Shown: positions 12,300 through 25,614 of the stretch, one piece after another
How positions within the stretch are numbered: position 1 is the stretch's first letter
Layout: the number at the start of each line of letters is the position of its first letter
Origin: Elmis aenea
Taxonomy: Eukaryota; Arthropoda; Insecta; Coleoptera; Elmidae
Assembly: GCA_947652605.1 (NCBI GenBank)
Contig: OX393577.1
Span: 25,981,466 to 26,045,465, forward strand
DNA: 64,000 bases
Reading direction: 5' to 3'
Notes under the pieces: generated by a model
Database searches by the model: none
What the model was told of the DNA's origin: nothing
Seen by the model: only the letters and a program-made list of their open reading frames with translations
Position numbers and translations under genes: made by a program

Positions 12300-15085
12300 C
12301 AGCTTAACACTGGATGACCTATAAGAGCCAACTATGCTGCGATTTTGCCTTGTTTTAGGGTTAACGTGGTTTAATCCCGGGGTTAGTTCCAGGTTCAACT
12401 TTAATGCGATTGAGCCATATAGTTTTATTTATAATCGTGCACATATTATAGGCGCATATTGCGATGCGTCGTATTAAAACACGGCAAAAACGGTAAAATC
12501 GTCACAATATATGACCATTTTTTGCATTTGTACTACCTATCTTTTAAGAGTTTTTTTTATGACACATTTTGCAAAGTCTGACAGTCCCGCCTTTCCCAGC
12601 ATTTTTTTTTCAATTCGTATAAAACTACCTACAAGATATGAAATGCAAAAATTAATATAGTGTGGAGAAGTATAACGGAAATCATAACCTGATAGTTGGC
12701 CAAACTCAACAAAAAATTAATAATGAAGAAATAATAAACAATTGACTGTTCAAAACAATTATCAAAATATTACGCGAAATCGAAGAAACACTCCAGCGCC
12801 ATAGGGATCGCAGGTGACATGCAGTAAGATAAATTCTTAAAACATGATGACACAGTGCAACTTAACTGTTGTTAATAATATTTTACCATAATAACAAAAA
12901 ATTCATTCCAGCACCTTGGGCAGTCATATACCTACAATTAATCAGTATTAAAGGTATCTACAAAAATTATATTTTTTCATTAAAATATCAGAATGTTTAC
13001 GACTCATACTACATAAAGTTATTGTTATCTGCTTTGTTTGTTTTCAAGTTTGTTCAAGGTCGTTGATCGTCCACAGAAGCAAAAGCGAAATGAAACGGCA
13101 TCTGCGCTTTTTATAATTTTGAATACCATAAACTAAGCGATTAGATACCGTCGTAAATTTTAGTACCCAACAAATTGACTAGTAAAAGCAATACGTAATT
13201 ATTATTATGAACATGCGGTGAATAACTTTAATACACGGAGAATGCTGTAGGAAGTTACATCACTACTACAAGTGAATTCCTGCAGAACTGCAGCCCCTCG
13301 AATGACTTGTACTCCAATTTTAGTTGAAACGAGAAGCGCAGTTTTTAAAAATATTAGTAAAGCTTTAAGCAACAAAATGTTGCAGGGTTGTAAAACGAAG
13401 ATATTGGTAGTTCTAAACTGTAATCTATATTTAAAATTAATTAAGATACGCTTTTAATAGACTAATATTGCTGCATACTACTTACTTGCTGCTTTTGTTT
13501 TTATCAATTGGAATTGGTTTTTGTAATGACTTCGTAAATTTATTTTATTATATTTAATTTTGTTCGTCCTCTAGTACATATAAACATGAAAGCCTGTTGG
13601 ACAAAAAATTATTTAAAACTTTGCTTTCTCCGTTTTTTAGTAGACAATGAACAATTTAATTTAAAAAAGCTTGAAATACATTTTTTTGTAAAACTATTTG
13701 ACCAATACTTTAAGATTTATCTCAATTGTTATACGCCATCAACACTGTAAAAATCATAAGTAATGTTCAATCATGTATTTGTTTTTAATGAATTACCAAT
13801 AATAATTAAAAAAACTCCTTTGCACGCTTGAATAAGGTTTATTTTCACCACTTGAATGAATATACCTCAAGTAATCTCTTGGTAGAATTGTCGCTATAGC
13901 ACAAAAATAATACGTTCCACGTTCAAAAATTTGCTTGTAAGCTATTTATAAAGATGGCTTAAGCTATTCGAGACGGTTTTTTATATAACATAAAATATTT
14001 GAGTACTGGAATCCAAGAGACCGGGAACGATCATTGAAATTTCCTGTTTTAACGTCTTCGCATAAAATGTGCCATTCTGTCGTCGTCACTTGTTTAAATC
14101 CAGATTTATAACGTGGTTTCGTAAGGTCACAGAAGGCCGTTTAAGTCAAAATATTAAAGTTTGTAATGAACCGTCGTTTCATATTCAACCGCCGGCATTC
14201 AGGTATTATTGTTTTGTAACGGAACAGTCGCTTATGAAGAAATATATTTCGCTTATGTGAATATCTTACGAGTAATTCGTAATGTTGTTTCTTGTTTCCT
14301 CGGAAACATTTATATGACTTACTAAAACACAGAACACGAAGAAATTTTATTAAGGTTTCGACATTCTTTAAAACAAAAATGACCACGAAAATGTAGCTTT
14401 TATTTTTTTTTTGTTAATTTTCTTGTACTAAAAATATTGCGAATTTTTTATCGTCTTTGAATTTGTAATTGTTTAAAAAAAATAACTTAAACAGAACTAG
14501 CGATTTTTCTACTTTTATTTATAATTTTCTTAAGTTAAAAAAAAATTAAAAATTTAAAAAAAGAACTTTAGGAACCCACGCCAAAGCAAAGAATGGTTAG
14601 TTTTTGAAATTTATTCCTTATTGGCGCCATATTGGATTTGTATGCTCTAAGTCTAAGTTGACAAATTATCAATACAGTAAAACCTCTATACTTTTAAAAC
14701 GACTATTTAAACAAAATGATAAATACGGTAAAACAATAGATGTTTGAACGTATGACCACTGGGCCACTGCTCTGTTGTGTCGGTATTTATCAAATATGAT
14801 GCAGATTCCAAGAATTTAGTTAGTATCTAGCCTTTTAGCTTATTAAGGACAATGTCAGCGGTAACCGTGAGAACCCGTAACGCACAGGCATTTACATTTT
14901 ACTATGCAATACGGTTTTATTCTGAAAAAATTACCGAGACAGTAAAAGTCTGAACGAATAATACGGTAAAACGATTGATTGAAAACGATCGATGCGTTTT
15001 ATATGGAATTTATTATTGTATTAAATAAACGACAGACACGGGAAAATGATTATTCGAGGAACGATCGATCGATATTAGAGTACAA
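12300..15085. other. AT-rich intron, nothing recognised
   Basis: Only short, unremarkable frames. None showed conserved protein features, splice-site context or codon bias. Confidence 0.45.
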
Positions 15086-15087
15086 TA

Positions 15088-15575
15088 GGTTTGTTAAAAC
15101 TAGCAGTTTAAAACCGATCCTTGAATGAATGCATGAACTGTTTTATTCGCATGCGTGAACTATGTACTACTAAATGTAGTGCCCAGTATTAGCCGTTGTT
15201 GAAACGCTTTTACGACTGGCCCAACTGTAAACGACATTTGCGTCTATTGGGTTCATACAAATGTACGCATCGCTAGGGTAAACCCCTTAAGGATCTAGCA
15301 CTAAGTGGGGTTGGGAGAGCGATGCATACATAGCTACCTGAACTCACGTTAGTTATGAACAGCGCATGCGTTTAAAAATCCAAATGCTGGTACATGCTCT
15401 CATCCAAGAACTGTTCTGACCGTACACTGACTAGTTCATGTATTAATTTGGTAATGATGGAACAGCCGTCTAAACTGTCCGGTGAACTATCAGAGACTGT
15501 GTTGGAACGCGATATTGATACTGCGCACACTCCTGATAGTGCGCTGCACAGTCAGCAAGCCTGTTGGAACAAACC
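15088..15575. mobile_element. TA-flanked MITE, family GGTTTGTT, copy 1
   Basis: The left end is TA-GGTTTGTTAAAACTAGCAG and the right end is CCTGTTGGAACAAACC-TA. The reverse complement GGTTTGTTCCAACAGG matches the left end of copy 2 at 27608. Interior words AACAGCGCATGCG and GTGAACTATCAGAGACTGTG recur in the copies at 27608-28184 and 57223-57683. The TA duplication suggests a Tc1/mariner-type mobiliser (inference). The short open frames inside are not conserved between copies. Confidence 0.75.
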
Positions 15576-15579
15576 TAAT

Positions 15580-17048
15580 GATTATCACATTTGAAAAAAA
15601 ATAAATATACAAAGTGTTCCAATTTGGATCACATTATTGGAAAAAATATTTCGGTTATCATTTAGGTTACAAAAAAAGTAATAGGACATTATCGACCAAC
15701 ACTTATGAAATTAATTTAACACTGAAAACGCTGAAAGATTTTAATCTGCTGCCGAGATTTCGCCCAAAAAAATCTATATTTTTTAACATGTTTTTCTAAC
15801 TCATTTGTTTTGCCATGTAGTAGAACCATTTAACGGTACATTTTTGCGTATGTTTGAATGTAAAATATATGGCTACAATAAATTATACGCATGGTCGCTT
15901 AAAAATACAGCTAACTAATAATGTTACTCATTTGGAGTTTTCAATTAATGAATGATAGGTTACCGACATAACTTGAAAGTTATTTACGCTCATATATTTT
16001 AAATTGGAAACGTTTCGCTAAATAGTCTGACATTAGAAAACAAATAAATTACATGAAGATGTCTACGAATATGCAGATTTGACCGTTGTGCTTTATCCTG
16101 GAAACGGATTTAGATCTTTTATTTTCGTTTTCACTGTTAGATTTTTGCCAACTCCTTTCTTAAATTTAAATCCATAAAGTTCGGTGATTTGTTTCCACAT
16201 CAGATCACTGTATATTTTCTGTATATTTTTCTTTTTTTTTAATTGTGAAAATCATTGAGTTCGTCAACTTATTGCATGAAATTCCAATGTCGCGTTGACT
16301 ATTACACTCCAAAAACTAAGCAGGCTAGGGCAATTCGAACGTCACAGTACAAATAAGGCCCTTGCTTAACCAACCAATATCTAATTTCGAATTTCTTCCC
16401 AATTAAACCATCTTTGTATCCCTTAAGTTTCATTTTAAAACACACATACAGTATATTGATGCTTTTTTTGACAGAAACCGATTACGAAAAAACTACATAC
16501 ACGCAATTTGTTTAACAACTTCATTTTTTTAAATACAAAATACATTTTGTAATTATTTTTAAACGCCCAGTTGCTAAAATAATACGTTTTTAAATAACTA
16601 TCAATAATAATCCTCTGAATCATTGCCTAGAAACTGATTTGTTACTTTACTGCGTTCTTACAAATGTTAATCGTGGTTGACGGCGATGCTATTTACTGCG
16701 CCTTTATTTCCACTTAAATATTGAAATTGTGTCTAAAGGGATGCATTTTAAGGCCATTAGAATTACTACTTCGTGAAAACAAGGCCTGGCAATTTCTACT
16801 TCTGTAACATAAATTATCCCTAAGACAAAAACAATTAAGAACAGTTTAATAGCTGCAACCATTTCGACTGTATATTTCTACGCTTTTTATAACAGTTGCT
16901 CCGTGCGCTTTTTTTAGAACTGTTTTGTTTGTCAATTTTATTATTTTCCTTAATAATCCCAGTATAACAAAACTGGAAATAATACAAACTTATACACATA
17001 AAAAAAATTGTAAGTCTATCAATCATAACTTTCTGTAAACTACAGTAA
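15580..17048. other. AT-rich intron, nothing recognised
   Basis: No supported feature on either strand. Confidence 0.45.
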
Positions 17049-17050
17049 TA

Positions 17051-17860
17051 CGAGGGCTGTTCGATAAGTCGGTGCAAAATCTAAGAATTAGCGCCACCAG
17101 TACGTATCGAGGTTATTTTTAGTAACTGTCATCTGTTGGAGGATCACACACTAAGTTTCAGTCAGAAATATCTAATACTTTGTGTTCATTTAAATCGTAC
17201 CGTGATTTGTAAAAAAATGTAATGTAAAAAGTGTTAACTGTTGCAAGGACAGTTTGTAGCTGTTTCAAAGGAATCTAGAGGAATTTTGACGTCGCTTTGT
17301 AACAGGGGACAAAACATGGATTCAGTACCAGGCAGAGACCAAGCAACAGTCAAAACAATGGGTTGCAAGCGGGGAATCTGCGCCAAAAAAGCGAAAACCG
17401 TTCCTTCAGCAGGAAAAATTATGGCCACTGTCGTGGATGCTCGTGTTTCTTGGAAGGCAAAAAAATTACCGGAGTGTCTTTGCTGGATCGGTTAAATGAT
17501 GATATAAAGGAAAAATTACCACACTTGGCGAAAAAGAAGATTTTGTTTCACCACGACATCGCACCAGCTCACTCTTCTGCAATTGCGACCGCAAAGTTGT
17601 TGGATTTATGCTACGGTCCTTTCACATGCCCCCTACTCTCCAGATTTGGCCTCCTCGGACATCTATCTGTTTCCAAACATGAAAAAAAGGCTGGCATGAA
17701 AGAGATTTTCATCAAATGATGAGGTGATTCGGTGATTGCCGAAACAACTGCCTAACTAAACAACATCAGCGTTATTACGGTAACGACGTTTTAACAAGAA
17801 TTTTGTGCAGTCAGACTTGAGGTTTTCCTTGAAAATTCTTCTACCATAAATACAGAAAAT
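17051..17860 (+). pseudogene. Degenerate mariner transposase element
   Basis: The left end TA-CGAGGGCTGTTCGATAAGT is a typical mariner terminus. Inside (about 17240-17720), pieces of a mariner transposase appear in shifting frames: a GDKTW-like first catalytic-Asp region near 17305, then ESAPKKRK, then LLDRLNDDIKEKLPHLAKKK, then FHHDIAPAHSS carrying the second catalytic Asp (the family normally has HxDNAPAHSS, so Asn is replaced by Ile), then YSPDLASSD in another frame carrying the third Asp. At least two frameshifts and several stops break it. No matching right terminal repeat was found, so the element is truncated or strongly diverged on the right. It is not functional. Confidence 0.9.
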
Positions 17861-17879
17861 ATATATAGCAATAGCATTA

Positions 17880-19226
17880 AAGGGTAATTTTTTACAACCC
17901 CGTCAACCTAATCTCACTTTTCCGTAAAGTATTGGCAAGCTCAAATTTCTCAATTTTCTCGATTTAGCTGAAAGCGATGCATTGAAGAAACTTAAATCCT
18001 ACCTTTAGCATGAGTTCACGTTTTACAATTTTCATCAACTTTAGCGTCAATTTACGTAATCACAAATTTGAAAATACGTATTATTCAATCACATTATAAA
18101 GAAAATGTTTTTGCGTAAACGAGTTTCGTTTAATATAAGCAGTTTGAGCAAATATTTGTGTGACTTCAGATAATTCACATCACATACATTTAAGAAAATA
18201 ATAAAACGATCACATGACTTGAAATCCAAAGATTAGGGCTTGATTAATTATTAAAATAAATATTATAGGTACATTTATTTTAAGGTCAATGATACTTGAA
18301 CAATACAAATCGTTCTACGAAATTAACAATTACTAATATATTTTACACGTACAACCCACACCTATTGCAAATTAATAAACGCAGTAGACTGTGAAAGAAA
18401 TTTGTTTTATGACATCACTTTCAACCAATCTATACCCACAATAATAAAAATCGAACGTAAAACTATCAAATATTTCGAAAATTTGCACGAAAATCTCATT
18501 TGATTTGTTACTCCCAACGCTCAGTCGCTGAATTAACTAAAAAAGCAATCAAAATACGTTGTAAAAATGGCTTTAAACGAACAAACGCCAATATCGGAGC
18601 TTTTTAATGATTAAGTTTACGCAACTAGAACGCATTGTAGGTCATTCGAAAAAAAGCACAACGCTTTTTGGATGATTTAAAGCAGCCTCAGACCGATTTC
18701 TTGCATTATCGAGAGAAAATCAAATACAAAATTATTTCGTTAATTTATTTTTGCAGCACCTTTTATCTCTTGAATTGAATTTACTTTCTCCTTGTCCTTA
18801 AAATACAAGTAACTAGCAACCTAAAATTTGAATTTCGTTTTTAATTTTAAGTTTTTTTTAACAATTACTTAAACGAAGATTAGTCTTCGATCAACTTAAA
18901 TATCCCAAACGCGTTATGATCAATTCTAAATGATTCAGAGCAATGTAGTTCACTTATCACGACCATTAAGTATCAAATATTTGCGTTTGGTTGTTTAAAA
19001 CCATGTTTAACGTGTCGTATTGCTACCATGAACAAATCATTCGATTGTTGCTCGATTATTGACATCATCCGAATTGTAGTAACATCCGCGATTTATGAGC
19101 ATGGAAAGCTATGTCGTACTAAACGAAAAATGCATTAAATGAAAACGATAATTGGTTTCATTCTTTCTGCTCTACAACATCGCCACCCACTGCTCTTTTT
19201 TTTCACTCGTTATTGCGTTTAACGTT
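17880..19226. other. AT-rich intron, nothing recognised
   Basis: No supported feature. Confidence 0.45.
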
Positions 19227-19229
19227 GTA

Positions 19230-20073
19230 CAGGGCGGTCCAAATTCGATGGGATTGCATGGGTATCTCGGTTAATATTTAAAATAGAGAAACGGTTAAAT
19301 TACCAAAAATGTGCAGTTTTTTGAGACAAACTCAGAACCGTTTTCAAAAATATTCTATCATTTCCGGTTTTCGAGTTATTGAATAAATAGTGTTTTTTTG
19401 TCATATCTCCGTTATTGTTGTAAATATCGAAAATATTCATGGAGATTATTTTTCGATATTTTTATGTTTAATTTGATTATACTAAAAGAAAATTATTTAC
19501 CCTCGCCGTTAAAAAGTTATGACACAAACTTACCTTTTTTTAAATGGGAAGGATAGTTGGCTATGACCTATTTAAATTCCTTATTTTTTTCTCATTCCAA
19601 ATATATAAGGGTCGATGTATTTATTTTTAATAACACGCAAGTTATGAAGGTTTTTTAGTTTGTTTTTTTTTTAAGAAAATCATAGTAGGCTGTGAAAACA
19701 AAAAAAAACAAGGTGTAAAACCTTATAAAACTCATGTGGTACCAAGGTTTTCCAAATTTTTTGTTGAGATAAACATAAAAAATTAAAGTGACAAAAAATT
19801 TTTAATACCTAATAGTTACATTTTACATAAAAAAACGTCACAAAAAAGTACAAATAAAACTGATCTAATGATGAAGAGAAAAAATTATGAGAAAAAAAAG
19901 TTCTACAATTCATTTTTTTTGTTGTAACTTCTGAAGCACGAGGAATTTTGTACTTTTAAAAATTGATTATAGCTTCTTTCATACTTAAGAATAATTCATT
20001 TAATTTAAGCAAACCTATATCTCTTATAAATAAACGAGATTCCCGTGCTGGAAATATTATCTGTGACACCCTG
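19230..20073. mobile_element. TA-flanked CAGGG non-autonomous element
   Basis: Left end TA-CAGGGCGGTCCAAATTCG and right end GTGACACCCTG-TA. The subterminal motif is ATGGGTATCTCGG at +29 on the left and ACGGGAATCTCG at +28 on the right (read inward). This is the same motif and spacing as the ATGGGGATCTCG of the large palindromic elements at 43558, 52928 and 58765. The interior has no transposase frame. Confidence 0.75.
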
Positions 20074-20638
20074 TATATTGACAATAACGTTTCCAGATCT
20101 ACATAGGTTTTCAAAAAAGTAAATAGGGCTTCAACGAGTGGGAGGTAGAGTTCACATATGAAAAACATCAAAAATCACGCAGATGATCACAATTTTTTCA
20201 AGAGATCTTTGTTTACCTAAACTTTTAATAGGGTATGAAGAGTTAGCCCCAAAACCACTTTCCATACGACACTTGTTATGGGCTTACGTAGTTATGTAGT
20301 ACATTCGAGTATGTTAACAATTACAAAGTTTGTATAACACAATCTTCACTGTGTTGTGACTTGAACAATAACAACTATTGCTGTGTTGTCAAGACTTTTG
20401 TTAAACGTATTCTGCTGCATTAAATGAATGGTTTCTGCGCAGAATAGTTTCGTATTATTAACTTTAAAACATTTTGTTGATTGTTGAACAAAAAAAGTTA
20501 AAATATCTTCAATAAAAGCCTTTTTAAGAGCGATATTTAAAAATGCACATAAAATAGACTCATCTACCGAATGTGCATATCAGTGTACATTCTTTTTCTC
20601 TTAAAGATCTGGCCATGCTATTGAAATTAACTATTAAG

Positions 20639-22086
20639 CAGGGTTGGGAAAAATTTGATTTTTATTAAAAAATCAAAAATCATTGATTTATATTTTAAAA
20701 AATCACGAGTATTTGATTTTTTTTATTTTTTATGAAACTTGCCTATTTCTCTTTTTTACAGCTAATTTATTCATTATTCACCCTACATTATATCTTCTAT
20801 AGAGCGCCATTCAAAAAGTATCAACAAATGAATAAGTTTTCTTATCAAAAATTTCTTTGAAACTTTTATTCTTAATAAAAGTTGGTGGATGACCTAAATT
20901 TAATTTTAAAATGGAAAAAAATTCATAAAAATTCATACGATAGTATACTAGATTTTAGCGATTTCAAAATTATTCCAAGAGCCTTATTATAAGAGTTACA
21001 AAAAAAACTTCATACTGAAAGATTTCAAAATTACGACCAAAGATGAAATTTTTCGTTAAAATTTCAATTATTATTTTTATAGTAATTTTAACATCAAAAT
21101 GCAAAAATGAAAAACTTTTTATTATTGGTTTCTCAAATAATTGTATTTTTGAGAAAAGTTGGTTCCTGATCTAAACCTAATTTTTAGTTTGAAAAAAGTT
21201 CAATATAAATTCATATAACACTAGATTTTAACGATTTTAAAAATATTCAGAGTAAGTGCCCTTCATTTAAAAATTTAAAAAAAAGTTGTTTACAATTTAA
21301 AAATAATATTAGGTAAATAATTTTTTTTTCTTGTTTTTTTTTCAACTCCTTAAATAAGAGCACTTTAATCTTGCGAATTGTTTGTATGAACTTTGTATGA
21401 GCTATTTTAAACTTAAAATGAGTTTTAGACCATGCACCAACTTTTCTCAAGAATAAAATTTTCTGATAAAACGATAATAAAAAACGTATCTATTAGTTGC
21501 AAACTTTTTGAATAATGACACTACTACAAAATTCTAAAATGAAATTATAACATTAAATTTCGTATTATCATATATCATATTCTTGATTTCTAAACAATTT
21601 CTTCTCATGAATTTTTTTGTAAGTTTTAAAATAGGGCACTTTACTTTTGCGAATATTTTTAAAATACTTAAAATTTAATGTCATATGAATTTTTTTCCAT
21701 CAACTTTTTTTTATTAAGAATAAAATCTTCGGAGAAATCGATGATTAAACTTTTTTTCCAATTGTTGCAGACTTTTTGAATACAGCTGTAGATCTTTTGA
21801 CCTAAAAATTAAAAATTATTGTGAAAATTTACAAAGTAAATCTACCGGAATGCGTCTCTAACAAGAAAATTCCTGTAAAGACTTTATTTCTCCCTGACCT
21901 GAAAGAGGCCAATAGGCAATTTTTCCGGCGGTTGTTTCAGAGCGTGTAAGTAAAACGTGCATTTAATTTATATGTGATGTGTAAATAGTTAAAAAAAAAA
22001 TTAATTTAAATCATGATTTAAATTTTTTTAAATCAGCTGATTTAAATCATGATTTAAATCAATTGATTTAAATCAGGCCAACCCTG
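20639..22086. mobile_element. hAT-like non-autonomous element, copy B, with nested palindrome
   Basis: Ends CAGGGTTGGG and CCAACCCTG are flanked by a perfect 8-bp duplication, CTATTAAG (20631-20638 and 22087-22094). Like copy A, it carries runs of GATTTAAATC at its right end. A second element (20802-21788) is inserted inside it. Confidence 0.88.
20802..21788. mobile_element. TA-flanked inverted-repeat element nested in hAT copy B
   Basis: The left end is TA-GAGCGCCATTCAAAAAGT and the right end is ACTTTTTGAATACAGCTG-TA. The arms repeat blocks such as TTTTAAAATAGGGCACTTTA and AAGTTGGTGCATGGTCTAAA in both orientations. This is the same family as 42475-43253 (CAGCGTCATTCAAAAA ends). Confidence 0.75.
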
Positions 22087-22094
22087 CTATTAAG

Positions 22095-25000
22095 TAAACA
22101 TTTTCAATATTTTTACAACCTTTTCGCTCATTTTTTGAGACATTTTTCAGGCTTGCGGACTGCCAACTTTTTATTGATTACAATATTCTTCTTACCGATC
22201 ACTCTATCTTAAGTTTCACACAAAAATTTCAGTTCAAACTTGTGTATTAAAAACAAAAGTCGTTAATTAAATATGTTAATGTCTTAAATTGTGTAAGATG
22301 CAATCAAAATAATTAAAATTTGATGTCTCTTTGAACAAAAACGATACTTTATGCAAATTGTTATACAAATAGTAAAACCGACCATAAAATATATGTGCGA
22401 GGGTACATATAACTAGTTTGACATGCTAATAACTAAATAAAAACTGAAATACTTCACGTAATTACGCTTATAAAAACACGAAATGACGTTATTAGTAAGA
22501 CCACCCAGCAGAAAACAATTTTGTTAAATATTACGTTTTAAAATGAATTAAATAGACTCATAAAAATAACGTTTATTTATGCTTGGCCATTAATTGGTAA
22601 TGAAGATATAATTAGACGACCTAATATATCCATTCTGCGGCAGTCGGTAGCAATTCCTGTTTAATTGTCAAGAGCAAGTTACATACGATCGGCTATATAT
22701 CGTAAGCTGTCAGCACAAACAAATATCCTACAACTATATACCTTGTCAGGGTTTTAAAATTGCGTTGTAATTTACTATATCACATAAATAATGCTTAACA
22801 AGATCAGACCAGCTTTCTAAAAATTCTGTAGCCTTTGCTGAAATTAAAACAATTCGCCCGTGAAGGGGATTAATTCGAAATGAAGTAGGTACGATAAAAT
22901 AAAAAGCAAACAACTCACATCTTGAACAGACCACTTCAGGTTTTTACTGCGAGCTTTTCCTCTACGCATTAATTATTTTTATCCATTGAAGTTGTTGCTA
23001 TAAAGTTGTAAAAGCAGAATATTAAAACGAAGCGTTCAGAGTGGCACAAAAAAGTAGGAAAGAAAATCATTTTGTTCGACTGCGTTCTAGAGCTGTTAAT
23101 GAAGTGTAGACAAGATAAGAAATCCCACTTTCCGAGTATTATAAAAGTAAATCTAGTAGGCATAGAGAGATATAACGCAGCATGGCCTACTACAATTTAC
23201 CGCTGTTAGTTCCCACGTGCAAGTTTCAAATATCACGTTCTGTTGAAAGACCCTGTAATCAAGTGTTATCACACGTTGCTACGTTTTTTTTATTTGCCCA
23301 AAATGTACCTACGTACTTACGAGTTATAAAGGTTTGCCGACAGCTTTTATCACCAAAAAATTAACTCAGATGTTATGTTTAAGACCAATCAGATGTGTAA
23401 AAGATCTCAACGATATTTATTTTACGTAGGAACTTTCAGAAAACCTGTAAAGCACGGATTATTTATTTTCTGTAGCTTTGAATTCTACTTAGCTTACACG
23501 AAAGGTTACAGAAACACTTATAAAAGAACAGCAAACATGATCCAGGAATTGAAATTTACTTGGAAATTAATTACTAACACAAAACTTGCGCCAACTGCAA
23601 TTTCTTACAATCATTTCAGTATCTGGAATTTTCCTTGTTTATGTTTTCAAATTATCAACACCTATGTAGACTGACGAAACTCACTTTACCGAAACCCTTA
23701 TACTTATATGTCATTTCGTTTTAAATAACATCACTTAACTTCATTTTCTTCGCTTAACCTATTCGTTTAATTATCCAAAAACTCACATCTTTTCACACAA
23801 AAAAACTATTGTTTTCACAAAAAAAAAATCATTTAGTTTATCGTAATGTTTCAGCAAACTGAGCTGTAAATGCTTTTAACTAAAACATGACACTTAAAGG
23901 TCATACACAACTGTAACACTCAAACTATAAAGATAACGTAAAGGAGGATGCATAAATCAAGTGTAAAATCACTATATATCAGTAGATAAATCGGCATATA
24001 ATATGTACACATAAATTTATATATGTAGGCGACGCAGGTACAAAATTTAATGGTAGGTATCAAGATTATACACCTCTGTTTAATTTAAATAAAATTAAAA
24101 AATCTTTGGTTTTTGTAAGAATGTAAAGAATAAACAAATTTACGACCAGTCAATCTTAACAATATACAGGGTGTTTACAGTGCGTAAATACTCCAAAACT
24201 GGTTTATTATTTATAAATAAAAAATATTATAAACAAAATTCGTTGGATATGAGTTACATAACCTAACATTATTTGAGTGTTTTGTTTTACCCATCGATAT
24301 GTTTGTTATTTTTTACTTTAAAAGCAACAATCTTTTTCATTGTCACTTTGTGCAACCGAAAATAATTTCTCTTTCAAAAATGTGAAAGGTATTTGTACCT
24401 AAAGTTAATTGTTTTTAAGTTATTAACGCTTTTTTTAAATTTTTACGGATATGGATCTTTAACAAAATATAATTTTAGCAATTTAATAACGCCAGTGTAT
24501 TTTTTTTTAAATGTTATCAACAGGACTTAATTGTTTTTCAAAAGCTTCTTTAGGTTTTTAACGTCTTAACTAATGTTTCTCGAGTTATTGTTGTTTTAAT
24601 GATTTTATCGGTAAACATGCAATAATTCAGGGATTAAAATAGCAGGCTCTGAATTTTTTTAATTAATCAGTTATATGTTTCATATTATTTTCACTTTAAG
24701 GCTGTAAATTTTTGTTATTTAATAAAATAATTTTTTCGTTTCATCTTTAAACCGTAAACCATCTGGCCATTAGTTTTGAAAATAACAATGAAATACACTT
24801 ATCAATAAGAAATATTACCATACTTATCTTCTTACAACGTAAAAGTGTCTAGCTTAATTAAGCTAGAGTGTGCAAATAAATTTTATTGCACATGCTTCGC
24901 AGTCAATTAACAGGGAATATAAAATTAATGCACGAAGCGAAGAGTAAACAGAAGGGTATTGACACGGCAAAAATATTAAAATTAACAGTTGCAGACATGA

Positions 25001-25520
25001 ACAAACAAATGCTATTGCAATTAGAATCAAACGTTAAAATATAGTTGTTAGTGCATGGTCGTATAAACACAGACAGTCCTTCAAAACAAGTTACTTACAT
25101 CTTTTCAGTGCCTAACGCTAGCTAATATTTCAATACGTACTTGAATAATGTTTGTATTATCTTAGAAAACATGCTGTCGTTGAAATCTCTTAATTGGGGT
25201 CTTTTATTAACGTTATTCTTTGAAAGCCAATTTGCTCAATTAGATACGAAAGCGTAAGTGTGTATGAATGAAAAATAATTATGGGTGTCATTCCGTTTTT
25301 TAATACTGAAGATTTGTTTTCTTAGAAAGCAAAAGCTGAAACTTAAGTTTGTTGACTCTCAATCCGTTTGATTTTACCAAAAACACTTATATAAAAGCAC
25401 AATTCCATCTACAAGAATTGGATGTCATAAGACTGATAAACAAATGCAATTACAATACTATCAAATGTAAATTAAGTGTCTTATTAAAATTAACTAAAAA
25501 TTATTACTTCAAACCACGTA
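22095..25520. other. AT-rich intron; one solo element end
   Basis: The only distinctive item is TATACAGGGTGTTTACAG near 24164-24181, which looks like one end of a TACAGGGTG-type element with no partner end recognised. The open frames at 22746-23674 show no conserved features. Confidence 0.4.
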
Positions 25521-25521
25521 T

Positions 25522-25612
25522 GGAAAGTCGGAGTCGAAAGTCGAGGAGTTCCAGGAGCTTTTTTGAGGAGTCGGGAGTCGGAAAAACTACTGACCCCCGA
25601 CTGTTTTTTTGA
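25522..25612. repeat. GAGTCGG-rich hAT MITE fragment
   Basis: Repeated AGTCGGAGTCG and GAGTCGGGAGTCGG words followed by CCCCGACTG resemble the core of the MITE at 27868-28031. Neither terminal CAGGG is preserved, so this is a degenerate fragment. Confidence 0.5.
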
Positions 25613-25614
25613 GG

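Noticed and set aside
14069..14386. Open frames on both strands at about 14.1-14.4 kb
   Set aside because: Short, overlapping on opposite strands, with no conserved residues or splice context.
22746..23674. Cluster of 60-99 codon frames
   Set aside because: They are on mixed strands with AT-driven composition and no recognisable domain. They are probably chance frames in intron DNA.
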